Source: Chitinimonas sp036961565
Lineage (GTDB): Bacteria > Pseudomonadota > Gammaproteobacteria > Burkholderiales > Chitinimonadaceae
Assembly: GCF_036961565.1 (NCBI RefSeq)
Contig: NZ_JBAMDD010000009.1
Span: 141,916-205,915, forward strand
Direction of reading: 5' to 3'
Length of the DNA stretch: 64,000 nt
Position 1 is the stretch's first letter; every line of letters starts with the position of its first letter. Shown piece after piece: positions 18,902 to 27,409 of the stretch. The notes below the pieces were generated by a model. It saw only the letters and a program-made list of their open reading frames with translations, searched no databases and was not told the DNA's origin. The position numbers and the translations under genes were made by a program.

Positions 18902-19378
18902 TCAGGCGGACAGACTCGCGAGAACCGCACGGTAATGGTTGGCGTGGCGCTCTTCAACCTTGGCGAGTGCGGCAAATCGCTTGGCGGCTTTTTCCAGCGT
19001 CTGCTTGAAGCGCTCGGCATGCTCTTTCGACTCGGCGATCTGCTCGTCGATTTCGCGTACGGCCGCGTCATTGCCCTCTTTCACGGCCTCGTGGCGGAAA
19101 GTCGGATACATCTCCGTGTATTCGTAGGTCTCGCCATCAATGGCGTACTGCAAAGCCTTGGCAGGCGTCATGGTGTCTTTTGGAAACAACAGGTCCAGAT
19201 GGCCGAAGGCGTGCATCACCTCCTGTTCGGCGGTTTCCTCGAAAGCCTTGGCGGTTTCCAGGTCACCGGCCTCGCGGGCCAACTTGGCAAAATAGCGGTA
19301 TTTGATGTGCGCCATCGACTCGCCGGCAAAGGCCGATTCGAGATTCTTTATGGTGGCAGATGGGGTATGGGCAGCCAT
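18902..19378 (-). CDS. Rubrerythrin, diiron domain only
   Basis: This 158-residue ferritin-like protein reduces hydrogen peroxide at a diiron site. Ligand candidates are in FAGESMAHIKY, EETAEQEVMHAFGH, GETYEYTEMYPTF and IAESKEHAERF. It ends at RHANHYRAVLASL, the point where classical rubrerythrin continues into a rubredoxin-like domain, and it contains no Cys at all. The separate rubredoxin gene downstream would supply that electron-transfer function. The ribosome site is AAGGAG. A promoter and candidate OxyR site lie just upstream. Confidence 0.92.
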   Translation of the reverse strand: MAAHTPSATIKNLESAFAGESMAHIKYRYFAKLAREAGDLETAKAFEETAEQEVMHAFGHLDLLFPKDTMTPAKALQYAIDGETYEYTEMYPTFRHEAVKEGNDAAVREIDEQIAESKEHAERFKQTLEKAAKRFAALAKVEERHANHYRAVLASLSA

Positions 19379-19439
19379 GTCACTTCTCCTTACATGCTCG
19401 GTTGCGTTCGGATGAGCGTATGGTAGAGAGAAGCTATCA

Positions 19440-19467
19440 ATAATAGAAATTGAATATCAAAAAGCAA
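19440..19467 (-). promoter_or_regulatory. Predicted sigma-70 promoter of rubrerythrin
   Basis: Read on the minus strand, TTGCTT (19462-19467) and TATTAT (19440-19445) are separated by 16 bases, a plausible -35/-10 pair about 60 bases before the rubrerythrin start. The region is AT-rich between oxyR and rubrerythrin. This is a sequence prediction only. Confidence 0.45.
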
Positions 19468-19470
19468 TCA

Positions 19471-19485
19471 ATAGCTTTTTGCTAT
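19471..19485. promoter_or_regulatory. Candidate OxyR half-operator
   Basis: The palindrome ATAG-CTTTTTG-CTAT fits the ATAG-N7-CTAT half of the known OxyR recognition pattern (ATAG N7 CTAT N7 ATAG N7 CTAT). It lies immediately upstream of the predicted -35 box, where an activating OxyR would sit, and next to the oxyR gene. The second half-site is not recognisable, so the assignment is tentative. Confidence 0.45.
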
Positions 19486-19508
19486 CCACGACACAAAGGC
19501 AGTTGGGG

Positions 19509-20447
19509 TTACTCGATGGGTGAGTCCGGCAGCATGGTGACGCCCGCCATGGCACTACCCAGTATGGCTTGGCGTACCGCCTCTATGGCCTCGCGCCGGG
19601 GGAAATTGCGCCGCCAAGCCAACACCACCCTGCGTATGGGCGCATGCCCCTTAAACGGACGGATGGTCAGTAATTGCTCATCGGCCGAGGTAATGGAGGT
19701 AACCGGCAATACCGTCACCCCGATACCCCCCGCCACCATATGCCGGATGGTCGTCAGTGACGACCCCTGCAAGGTACGCTGCAGGCTGCTGCCCGCATGC
19801 ACCGCCTCCCGATTAAGCTCGGGGCAGGTCTGCAACACCTGATCGCGGAAACAATTGCCGGGGGAGAGCAGCAAGACGTTCTCTTCTTCCAGCTGCGCTG
19901 AATCCACCGACTTGAGCTTCTCCCAGGGATGGCCCTTGGGGGTAGCCACGACGAAAGGTTCGTCATACACCGCTTGCGTAGCGATACCACTTTCACGGAA
20001 TGGCTCAGACAGAATGGCCACATCGATATCGCCCTGCTTGAGCATCTCGGCCAGCCGTGCGGTGTAGTTCTCTTCCAGCAACAACTGCATCTGCGGTGCT
20101 GCCAGACGCAAGCGGGGAATCAGGAAAGGCAGCAGATAGGGGCTGATGGTGTAGATGGCGCCCAGACGCAAGGGGCCAGACAGGGGATCCTTACCCTGTT
20201 CCGCCAGTTGCTTGATGGTCTGCACCTGCTCCAGCACCCGCTGCGCTTCCGACACAATGCGCTCGCCTATGGGTGTTACCGAGACATCGCCAGCCGAGCG
20301 CTCAAACAAGGTCACCCCGAGTTCGTCTTCCAGCTTCTTGACCGCCACACTGAGCGTGGGCTGGCTGACAAAGCAGGCACCCGCAGCCCGGCCAAAATGG
20401 CGTTCACGGGCGACAGCGACAATGTACTTCAGTTCGGTGAGCGTCAT
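19509..20447 (-). CDS. oxyR: Hydrogen peroxide-sensing regulator OxyR
   Basis: This is a 312-residue LysR-family regulator with an N-terminal helix-turn-helix (FGRAAGACFVSQPTLSVAVK). The effector domain carries the peroxide-sensing cysteines in GNCFRDQVLQTCPE. By counting, these are Cys199 and Cys208, the same numbers and spacing as in Escherichia coli OxyR, so disulfide switching is expected. It follows rimO by 46 bases and precedes rubrerythrin, its likely target, by 130 bases. Confidence 0.95.
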   Translation of the reverse strand: MTLTELKYIVAVARERHFGRAAGACFVSQPTLSVAVKKLEDELGVTLFERSAGDVSVTPIGERIVSEAQRVLEQVQTIKQLAEQGKDPLSGPLRLGAIYTISPYLLPFLIPRLRLAAPQMQLLLEENYTARLAEMLKQGDIDVAILSEPFRESGIATQAVYDEPFVVATPKGHPWEKLKSVDSAQLEEENVLLLSPGNCFRDQVLQTCPELNREAVHAGSSLQRTLQGSSLTTIRHMVAGGIGVTVLPVTSITSADEQLLTIRPFKGHAPIRRVVLAWRRNFPRREAIEAVRQAILGSAMAGVTMLPDSPIE

Positions 20448-20493
20448 GGGTGCCGGTCAAGAGTTGGTACGTGGGTGCAACATTAGTAAAATC

Positions 20494-21810
20494 TTACACT
20501 CGCTGTGCCCACAAGTCATATTCGTCGGCATCAGTCACTTCCACTTCCAGGAAATCACCAACGCGGACACCCTCTGTCTCTTCAATGTAGACCAGACCAT
20601 CGATTTCCGGGGCATCAGCGTAACTACGGGCCACCACACCCTGCTCATCAATCTCGTCCACCAATACGGTGAGTTTACGGCCTATCTTGGCTTGCAGCTT
20701 GGCGGCACTGATGGCGGCCTGCTTTTCCATAAAGCGTGCCTTGCGCTCTTCTGCCACCTCAGGGTCGACATGATTGGGCAAATCATTGGCTGTTGCCCCT
20801 TCAACCGACGAATAGGTAAAGCAGCCCACCCGATCCAGCTGTGCCTCATCCAGGAAATCCAGCAGCATCTGGAAATCCGCCTCAGTCTCGCCAGGGAAGC
20901 CAGTGATAAAGGTCGAACGGATGGCGATATCAGGACAGACCTCGCGCCAACGAGCCAGGCGCTTCAGCACATTCTCGGCATTGGCTGGCCGTTTCATGGC
21001 CTTGAGCACAGTGGGGCTGGCATGCTGGAACGGAATATCCAGGTATGGCAGCACCTTACCGGCCGCCATCAGCTCGATTACCTCATCCACATGCGGATAA
21101 GGGTAGACATAGTGCAGGCGTACCCAGGCACCCATATCACCCAATTCACGCACCAGCTCAGTCATGCGTGTCTTGATCGGGCGGCCATTATGGAAGCCGG
21201 TCTTGTATTTCACATCCACCCCATAAGCCGAGGTGTCCTGCGAGATCACCAGCAATTCCTTCACCCCGGCCTTCACCAGATTCTCAGCCTCTTTCAGCAC
21301 CTCGTGTATGGGCCGCGAATCGAGATCGCCGCGCATGGACGGGATGATGCAGAACGAGCAACGATGGTTACAGCCTTCCGATATCTTCAGATAGGCATAA
21401 TGCTTGGGTGTGAGTTTCACCCCTTGCGGCGGCACCAAGTCGATAAACGGGTCATGAGGCTTGGGCAGATGCTCGTGCACCGCTGCCATCACCTCCTGGG
21501 TTGCATGGGGGCCAGTCACCGCCAGCACAGAGGGATGCACATCACGTATCTGATTGCCGCCATCCTTGGCGCCCAGGCAGCCGGTCACGATGACCTTGCC
21601 GTTTTCATTCAGCGCCTCGCCGATGGCATCCAGCGACTCGGCCACCGCACTATCAATAAAGCCACAGGTATTGACCACTACCAAATCAGCATCCTGGTAG
21701 CTAGGCGAAATGGCGTAACCCTCGGCACGAAGCTGGGTCAAAATCTGCTCAGAGTCGACCAACGCCTTGGGGCAACCGAGTGAAACGAAACCGACTTTTG
21801 GGGCGTGCAT
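20494..21810 (-). CDS. rimO: Ribosomal protein S12 methylthiotransferase RimO
   Basis: RimO adds a methylthio group to Asp89 of ribosomal protein S12. The 438-residue protein has the N-terminal UPF0004 domain with cluster Cys residues (SLGCPKALVDSE, VVNTCGFI, VTGCLG). The radical-SAM triad is CNHRCSFC (CxxxCxxC), and a C-terminal TRAM domain carries RSYADAPEIDGLVYI. DSE in the first motif and the DAPEIDG motif are characteristic of RimO over MiaB. It is upstream of oxyR on the same strand. Confidence 0.96.
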   Translation of the reverse strand: MHAPKVGFVSLGCPKALVDSEQILTQLRAEGYAISPSYQDADLVVVNTCGFIDSAVAESLDAIGEALNENGKVIVTGCLGAKDGGNQIRDVHPSVLAVTGPHATQEVMAAVHEHLPKPHDPFIDLVPPQGVKLTPKHYAYLKISEGCNHRCSFCIIPSMRGDLDSRPIHEVLKEAENLVKAGVKELLVISQDTSAYGVDVKYKTGFHNGRPIKTRMTELVRELGDMGAWVRLHYVYPYPHVDEVIELMAAGKVLPYLDIPFQHASPTVLKAMKRPANAENVLKRLARWREVCPDIAIRSTFITGFPGETEADFQMLLDFLDEAQLDRVGCFTYSSVEGATANDLPNHVDPEVAEERKARFMEKQAAISAAKLQAKIGRKLTVLVDEIDEQGVVARSYADAPEIDGLVYIEETEGVRVGDFLEVEVTDADEYDLWAQRV

Positions 21811-21836
21811 AGCAATTCCTCAGTACAAAAGCATAA

Positions 21837-21860
21837 CGGGCGTGCCACGCGACACGCCCG
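21837..21860. other. Perfect 8-bp inverted repeat upstream of rimO
   Basis: CGGGCGTG and CACGCCCG flank an 8-base loop. On the minus strand the hairpin is followed by TTATGCTTTTG before the rimO start. It could be a terminator for upstream transcription, an attenuator, or a plain operator. The T-run is imperfect, so the role is open. Confidence 0.5.
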
Positions 21861-22214
21861 CTTGAATAAAAGCCATTTTAAATCAGTACGCTAGTTCTTG
21901 TCGCTAACAACAGGCACAAAACCTGCCTGACACAGCCCGCAACCCACCCCGCGCAAACCAAAGAATGGCGCCTTACCCTTATCGAATAAGCAGTAGCGCT
22001 GGTGCCCAGGCTAGGGTCACCAGCCGTCAAACTTCGGGGCTGCAGGCAAAACAGAGCATGATAGGGAGCTGCTAGCAATGCCATCCAGCCAACCATGGCA
22101 AAGCCACCCACAAGGCGCCACATGTCTTTGATAGACAAGTGGAAACGCTCTCCAGCCACCTCTTGGTGCAAGAAAAAGGACAACGCTGAAACGGCCCGGG
22201 CCACAGCCCAAGCA
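21861..22214 (-). other. Intergenic stretch with possible degraded coding sequence
   Basis: About 350 bases between the binding-protein gene and rimO. One minus-strand frame at about 22040-22190 encodes a plausible membrane helix (WRLVGGFAMVGWMALLAA). It has no start, ribosome site or recognisable family, so it may be a gene remnant or chance. Confidence 0.25.
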
Positions 22215-22949
22215 CTACTGCACAGCCAGATGGCGGGCATAGATTGCCGGTAGATCCACCTTTGCCAAGGCCGCATTAAAGCGCTGCGCCAAGGCCCGGC
22301 CTTCGGCCGTGGGGCGAAAGCAGATATAGAGCTGTTTGTCCTCCAACAACCTGGGGTGAAACAGCAACTGCGTACGTTTGCCTGCCAAAGCCTTGTCTGT
22401 CCTAAGCAGATAGTCGTAGACGTGTTTGTCCATGACCCCTGCATCAAATCGGCCTGCCGCCAGCTTTACCAGCACGCGGGTATCGTCTACTGATCTATCC
22501 ACCCGCTGCTGGCCCGACGCCACATCGGCATCAAAGCGAGTGGTGTTCACGTAGTCCTGTACCACGCCTATGACATAGCGCCGTAGATCGGATGGCTGCT
22601 GCCATTCAACTGGGCGGTCTGTGCGGTACACCAGGCCCAGCGGTGAATTGCCTATGGGGGCGCTAAGATGACAGCGGCTGCGCACTTCCGGCGTATCGTA
22701 TTCAGGGAAGTAACCCGCATAGCCAGGTGTCCCCATGCCCGTAGCGACAGCACGCGCCCAAGGATAGAAATCCACCTGCAGCTTGCTTTCGGCCGCATGG
22801 AATGCAGCGCGGGCCACCTCGACCGAAATACCCTGCCCCGCCAGCTTATCTCCCGAGTAGGGAGGCCAGAACAGCGAGGCCAACCGCACCTCTGCGGCCT
22901 GAGTCACAGGTAGTAACAACCACAGAATCGCTGCAATCAACCTGTACAC
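22215..22949 (-). CDS. Periplasmic substrate-binding protein, SBP_bac_3-like
   Basis: I chose the GTG at 22949 because GAGG lies about 8 bases upstream and it gives an immediate signal peptide (VYRLIAAILWLLLPVTQAA, cleavage before EVRL). A longer ATG frame to 23024 adds polar residues ahead of the signal. The mature part starts RLASLFWPPYSGDKLAGQGI, typical of solute-binding family 3 proteins, many of which are orphan and not tied to a transporter. No permease or ATPase gene is adjacent. The ligand is unknown, and an amino-acid-like compound is only a guess. Confidence 0.75.
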   Translation of the reverse strand: MYRLIAAILWLLLPVTQAAEVRLASLFWPPYSGDKLAGQGISVEVARAAFHAAESKLQVDFYPWARAVATGMGTPGYAGYFPEYDTPEVRSRCHLSAPIGNSPLGLVYRTDRPVEWQQPSDLRRYVIGVVQDYVNTTRFDADVASGQQRVDRSVDDTRVLVKLAAGRFDAGVMDKHVYDYLLRTDKALAGKRTQLLFHPRLLEDKQLYICFRPTAEGRALAQRFNAALAKVDLPAIYARHLAVQ

Positions 22950-23202
22950 GATACCAGCCTCGTTGCATTGCACTAGGCTCCTTCCGTGGTGGATCACGGT
23001 CATGCCGCAATCCTTGTATGGCACTACTCACCAAGCCCGCTACGCCGCATACGCCGTCAGCCGCACTGCTGGCCGGCATATTCATACGATGTTCGGTGAT
23101 AGCCTTAAACCAGCATAGCAACGAAACATGACGTTCAGACTTTATAAAATCCATTCTGCGCTACCTTTAATAGCGCACCGATAGCCCCGTGAAAGCACCA
23201 CC

Positions 23203-24684
23203 ATGTTCGAAGCAGCAGAACTCGGCCACAAGGTCGACAAGGAGAGTTACAAGGCACAGCTACCCGCCCTGCGGGAGGCTCTGCTGGATGCGCAGTACGA
23301 GTTGCGCGAACGGGGCAGCTTTCCCGTCATCATCCTCATCAATGGGGTAGACGGCGCAGGCAAGGGTGAGACGGTGAACCTGCTCAATGAGTGGATGGAC
23401 CCCAGGCTGATCGATACCCATGCCTTTGGCGATGCTGGCCTGGAAGAGTACGCCCAGCCAGCCATGTGGCGATTCTGGCGCGCCCTGCCCGCCCGTGGTC
23501 GTATCGGCATACTGTTTGGTTCCTGGTATACCTTGCCCATCCTGAATCGGGTGGTGGGCAAGCTCGATAAAGCCGATCTACGCGGCGCAGTGGACGACAT
23601 CGTCCGCTTTGAAGACATGCTGTGCCACGAAGGCGCCCTACTGCTGAAATTCTGGTTTCATCTGGGCAAGAAGCAGCAAAAATCCCGCCTCAAGGCCCTA
23701 GAGGCCGACCCACTGACGCAATGGCGTGTACGCGAAGAAGACTGGGAGCACTACAAGCAATACGACGAGTTTCGTGATGTCTCCGAGCAGGTATTGCTGC
23801 GCACCAGCACCGGCCACGCGCCCTGGGTGGTGGTAGACGGCGAGGATGAGCGCTACCGCAGCCTTACCGTAGGCAAGCTGCTGCTACAGGCTTTGCGCAG
23901 CCGGCTGGAGCAGACCACCCCAGACAGCCCCCGATCCAATGCGCCGCCTTTGCTAGCCCCGCTGGATGGCGTGAGGGTGCTCGATAAACTGGTGTTGGAC
24001 CAAGCCATGAGCAAGGCCGACTATCTGGTCGAGCTTGAGAAGTGGCAGGGCAGGCTCAACCAGCTCAGCCGCCATCCCCGGTTTCGCGCGCATGCCGTGG
24101 TCGCGGTATTCGAAGGTAACGATGCTGCCGGCAAGGGCGGTGCCATACGCCGTATCACTGCGGCACTGGATGCCCGCCAATACCATGTCATTCCCATTGC
24201 CTCGCCCAGCGAGGAGGAGCGTGCGCAGCCCTACCTCTGGCGCTTCTGGCGGCATCTACCCAAGCACGGCAAGTTCACCTTGTTCGATCGTTCCTGGTAC
24301 GGCCGGGTACTGGTTGAACGGGTGGAAGGCTATGCCAGCGATGCGGACTGGATGCGGGCCTACGGCGAGATCAATGACTTTGAGCGGCAGCTGAGTGATG
24401 CCGGGGTCGTGGTGGTCAAGTTCTGGCTGGCCATCGATGCCGATGAACAGCTCAAACGCTTTGAGGCGCGAGAACAGACCGGTTTCAAGCGCTTCAAGAT
24501 CACACCGGATGACTGGCGCAACCGCGAAAAATGGGACGCCTACCGCGAAGCGGTACACGATATGGTAGAGCGCACCAGCACCAGCGAAGCCCCCTGGACA
24601 CTGGTGGAAGCCAATAACAAGTATCACGCCCGCATCAAGATACTCAGGACCTTGTGCGAAGCCATGGCGGCACAACTCGATTAA
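23203..24684 (+). CDS. pap: Polyphosphate:AMP phosphotransferase (two-domain PPK2 class II)
   Basis: This enzyme uses polyphosphate to phosphorylate AMP to ADP. The 493-residue protein contains two PPK2 domains in tandem. The first has Walker A GVDGAGKGET (48-57) and the second GNDAAGKGGA (about 305-313). Only the second keeps the full lid/Walker B signature FDRSWYGRV; the first reads FGSWYTLPI, so catalysis is probably in the C-terminal domain, as described for fused PAPs. It is divergent from the binding-protein gene and stands alone. Confidence 0.92.
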   Translation: MFEAAELGHKVDKESYKAQLPALREALLDAQYELRERGSFPVIILINGVDGAGKGETVNLLNEWMDPRLIDTHAFGDAGLEEYAQPAMWRFWRALPARGRIGILFGSWYTLPILNRVVGKLDKADLRGAVDDIVRFEDMLCHEGALLLKFWFHLGKKQQKSRLKALEADPLTQWRVREEDWEHYKQYDEFRDVSEQVLLRTSTGHAPWVVVDGEDERYRSLTVGKLLLQALRSRLEQTTPDSPRSNAPPLLAPLDGVRVLDKLVLDQAMSKADYLVELEKWQGRLNQLSRHPRFRAHAVVAVFEGNDAAGKGGAIRRITAALDARQYHVIPIASPSEEERAQPYLWRFWRHLPKHGKFTLFDRSWYGRVLVERVEGYASDADWMRAYGEINDFERQLSDAGVVVVKFWLAIDADEQLKRFEAREQTGFKRFKITPDDWRNREKWDAYREAVHDMVERTSTSEAPWTLVEANNKYHARIKILRTLCEAMAAQLD

Positions 24685-24780
24685 GCTGCGCAGCGATGGA
24701 CACCTCCGCAATTGCTCCACAGTTGTGGGGCAATATGCAGACATCGGCCACCAATCCGGCCTGCCATCCAGGAGTCTGCC

Positions 24781-25074
24781 ATGCACAAGCCATTGCTCAA
24801 GCGTATTGCCCCCATGATCGCCCTTGCTCTATCCCTGCCCAGCCTGGCCGCCGCCAATCCTGCGGCACCGGGGCAGGCACCAGGCCAGCGCCGGGTACCG
24901 CCCAGCGAAGCCTTCGCCGCCTGCGACGGCAAGCAGGAAGGGGTCAAGGTCAGTTTCACCACCCCACATGGCGATACCGTCAGTGGCACCTGCAAGATGA
25001 TCGCGGCACGGCTGGCAGCCATACCCGATCATCCACCCCGGCAGAGGCCAGGCGCACCCGGCGCTGCCAAGTGA
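24781..25074 (+). CDS. Small secreted protein upstream of the two-component genes
   Basis: This 97-residue protein has a clear signal peptide (MHKPLLKRIAPMIALALSL, cleavage after AAA). The ribosome site AGGAG supports the ATG at 24781. The mature chain is Pro/Arg-rich and contains ACDGKQEG and GDTVSGTCKM, a two-Cys pattern seen in small periplasmic proteins that often sit beside BaeS/CpxA-like sensors. It precedes the histidine kinase by 125 bases. A role as target or modulator of that kinase is inferred. Confidence 0.7.
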   Translation: MHKPLLKRIAPMIALALSLPSLAAANPAAPGQAPGQRRVPPSEAFAACDGKQEGVKVSFTTPHGDTVSGTCKMIAARLAAIPDHPPRQRPGAPGAAK

Positions 25075-25199
25075 TAAGGATTCAGGTGCTTCAGCCATGG
25101 TTTTTCTGCAGACAGCCCCGCAGGGATAGCCACACAAGCCCAAGGCAGGCCGCCGCCCCTTTCGCTACACTGCTGCAGATTCTTGCCTAGCTGCCCGCC

Positions 25200-26612
25200 A
25201 TGCCACGTATGCGCTCCATCGGCCTTACCTTGTTTATTGCCATCTCCTTAACCGTATTGATGGTGGTACTGGTATTAGCCGGCCTGTTCCGGCTCAGCCT
25301 GGGCAAAGGTTTTGACGACTATGTAGCCAAGCTGGAGCTGACCCGGCTCGACGTGGTGGAGCAGGTATTGACCGAGCGCTACCAACGCCATGGTGACTGG
25401 CGTTTCGTCCATAGCCAGCAAGACCTGCTACCCGGCCCTGATTTCAATCGCCCGCCACCACCTAGGGGGGCTGAGGCTGGCCCGGGTCGCCTGCCACCGC
25501 GCCGGGAAGACCGGCTCGGTCTCGGCCCGCGCCTGGCTCTGTTCGATGCTCAAGGGCAGTTGCTGATGGGGCCGCCCGAGGCCCAGGGACGCCCACGCCG
25601 GCCTATTAAACTGGAAGGCGGTGGGCAGCCCATCGGCTATATGGCCCTGGCACCCGCTGGCGGCGGCGATATCCTCACCCGGCAGTTCCTGGCCAGCCAG
25701 ACCCGCAACATGCTGTGGAGCGTGTTGGCAGCCTTTATCCTATCGGCCCTGGCGGCCGCCTGGCTGGCCCGGCACTTCCGCGCCCCGATTGCAGCGCTGG
25801 CCCAGTCTGCCAAGCAACTGGCCGCGGGCCAGCTACAAACCCGGGTACAGCTGGAACGTGCTGACGAGTTGGGCCAGCTGGCACGTGACTTCAACCGCAT
25901 GGCCGAACAGTTACAGCAATTCGAACAATCGCGCCGCCAATGGATGGCCGATACCTCGCATGAGCTACGTACCCCGCTCACCATACTGCGCGCCCATATC
26001 GAAGCCATGAATGATGGCGTGATGCCCATGGACCAACGTGGGCTGACGCGCTTACAAGGCGCCGTGGGCGAGCTTGATGGGCTGGTGGCCGACCTTTACC
26101 AATTGGCGCGCGCCGATGTGGGCCTCCATGAATACAAGCCCGAGCCCATCGTACTCGCCAGCCTGTTTGAGGAGCTTGCCGACAGGCTGGCCCACTCGCT
26201 ACAGCAGGCAGGCCTCAAGCTCAGCCTGCATGCCCCTGCCGAGCTGGCCGTGCAGGCCGATCCTGCCAAGATCCAGCAACTGTTCGGCAATCTGCTCAGC
26301 AACACCCTGCGCTACACCGATGCCGGCGGCGAAGTACGCCTGAGCGCAAGCGCCCATGGGTCTTCAGTGGAGATTATCCTGGACGATACCGCGCCCGGCG
26401 TGCCCGATGCCGCACTGCCACGCTTATTCGAGCGCTTCTATCGGGTCGATGCCTCGCGTAGCCGCCAGTATGGTGGCTCCGGCCTTGGCCTTGCCATCTG
26501 TCTCACCATCGTCGAAGGCCACGGTGGCAAGATCAATGCGCAGCACTCCCCCTTGGGTGGCCTGCGCATCCAGATACAACTACCCCGTGCCCCAGGAGCA
26601 CGTACACGATGA
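25200..26612 (+). CDS. Sensor histidine kinase, BaeS-like
   Basis: This is a 470-residue inner-membrane sensor kinase. A first membrane helix lies at about 8-30, a Pro/Arg-rich periplasmic domain at about 31-175, and a second helix at about 178-198. HAMP (FRAPIAALAQSAKQLAAGQL) follows, then HisKA with phospho-acceptor His254 in DTSHELRTPL, and the ATPase domain (GNLLSNTLRY N-box, DDTAPGVP G1, GGSGLGLAI). G1 begins with DDTAPG rather than the usual DxGxG, which is unusual but seen in some members. The stop overlaps the regulator start (ATGA). It probably senses envelope stress. Confidence 0.9.
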   Translation: MPRMRSIGLTLFIAISLTVLMVVLVLAGLFRLSLGKGFDDYVAKLELTRLDVVEQVLTERYQRHGDWRFVHSQQDLLPGPDFNRPPPPRGAEAGPGRLPPRREDRLGLGPRLALFDAQGQLLMGPPEAQGRPRRPIKLEGGGQPIGYMALAPAGGGDILTRQFLASQTRNMLWSVLAAFILSALAAAWLARHFRAPIAALAQSAKQLAAGQLQTRVQLERADELGQLARDFNRMAEQLQQFEQSRRQWMADTSHELRTPLTILRAHIEAMNDGVMPMDQRGLTRLQGAVGELDGLVADLYQLARADVGLHEYKPEPIVLASLFEELADRLAHSLQQAGLKLSLHAPAELAVQADPAKIQQLFGNLLSNTLRYTDAGGEVRLSASAHGSSVEIILDDTAPGVPDAALPRLFERFYRVDASRSRQYGGSGLGLAICLTIVEGHGGKINAQHSPLGGLRIQIQLPRAPGARTR

Positions 26613-27277
26613 ACCCACCACGCATCCTGCTGGTAGAAGACGAACCCCGCATCGCCGAAGTCATGGTGGCCTACCTGGCCCAGGCCGGATACCTAGTTGA
26701 CCATCTGGAACGGGGCGATCAGGTACTCGCCCATATGGCCCGCCAAGCGCCTTCCTTGCTGGTACTGGATCTGATGCTACCAGGCATAGACGGCATCAGC
26801 CTATGCCAACAGATACGGCTATCGAGCGCCTTGCCCATCATCATGGTGACAGCCCGGGTGGAAGAAATCGACCGCTTGCTGGGGTTTGAGGTCGGTGCTG
26901 ATGATTACCTGTGCAAACCCTTCAGCCCCCGTGAATTGGTCGCCCGGGTACAAGCCCTGATGCGACGCAGCCTATCTGCAGCACCGCCACAGCCGCCGCT
27001 GTTCGACAACGATATCGCCAGCCAGCGCATACGATGCCAGGGCCAATTACTCAGCCTGACGCCACAGGAGTATCGGCTACTGGGCGTGCTGCTGGCGGCA
27101 CCGGGGCGCATCTATTCGCGCACCCAATTGTTGGAGCTGGCCCACAGCGAAGGCGCAGAAGTGTTTGATCGCGCCGTGGATAGCCACATCAAGAACCTGC
27201 GCAAGAAGATCGCCACCGTTCTGGGCGAGCGCGAAGTCATACACTCCGTCTATGGCGTAGGTTACCGCTACGAATAA
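26609..27277 (+). CDS. OmpR-family response regulator, BaeR-like
   Basis: This 222-residue regulator has an N-terminal receiver (VEDEPRIAE acidic pair, phospho-acceptor Asp54 in LVLDLMLPG, GADDYLCKPFSPRELVARV) and a C-terminal winged-helix DNA-binding domain (LTPQEYRLLGVLL, VDSHIKNLRKKI, SVYGVGYRYE). It is translationally coupled to the kinase (ATGA). The dihaem peroxidase gene begins 132 bases downstream, with a palindrome in between, and could be one of its targets. Confidence 0.93.
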   Translation: MNPPRILLVEDEPRIAEVMVAYLAQAGYLVDHLERGDQVLAHMARQAPSLLVLDLMLPGIDGISLCQQIRLSSALPIIMVTARVEEIDRLLGFEVGADDYLCKPFSPRELVARVQALMRRSLSAAPPQPPLFDNDIASQRIRCQGQLLSLTPQEYRLLGVLLAAPGRIYSRTQLLELAHSEGAEVFDRAVDSHIKNLRKKIATVLGEREVIHSVYGVGYRYE

Positions 27278-27357
27278 GTACTACCCACAAAGCCCAGCGT
27301 AGTGGTTCTTCAATGCATTGCCGCTTCGCGTCTCCACGATTCCTCCACAGTCTCCCC

Positions 27358-27375
27358 GCACAGTATCAACTGTGC
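27358..27375. promoter_or_regulatory. 7-bp palindrome between the regulator and peroxidase genes
   Basis: GCACAGT-atca-ACTGTGC is a perfect inverted repeat about 35 bases upstream of the dihaem peroxidase ATG. It could be an operator or a small mRNA hairpin; no T-run follows, so it is not a terminator. Confidence 0.4.
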
Positions 27376-27409
27376 CACCACCCACACCGCCTACTGCGGG
27401 GAGACCATC

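Noticed and set aside
20155..21783. Long open frame on the plus strand opposite rimO
   Set aside because: It is the antisense of a well-conserved gene; the predicted protein has no family features and is rich in His, Gln and Ile as expected from reverse-frame translation of GC-rich DNA.
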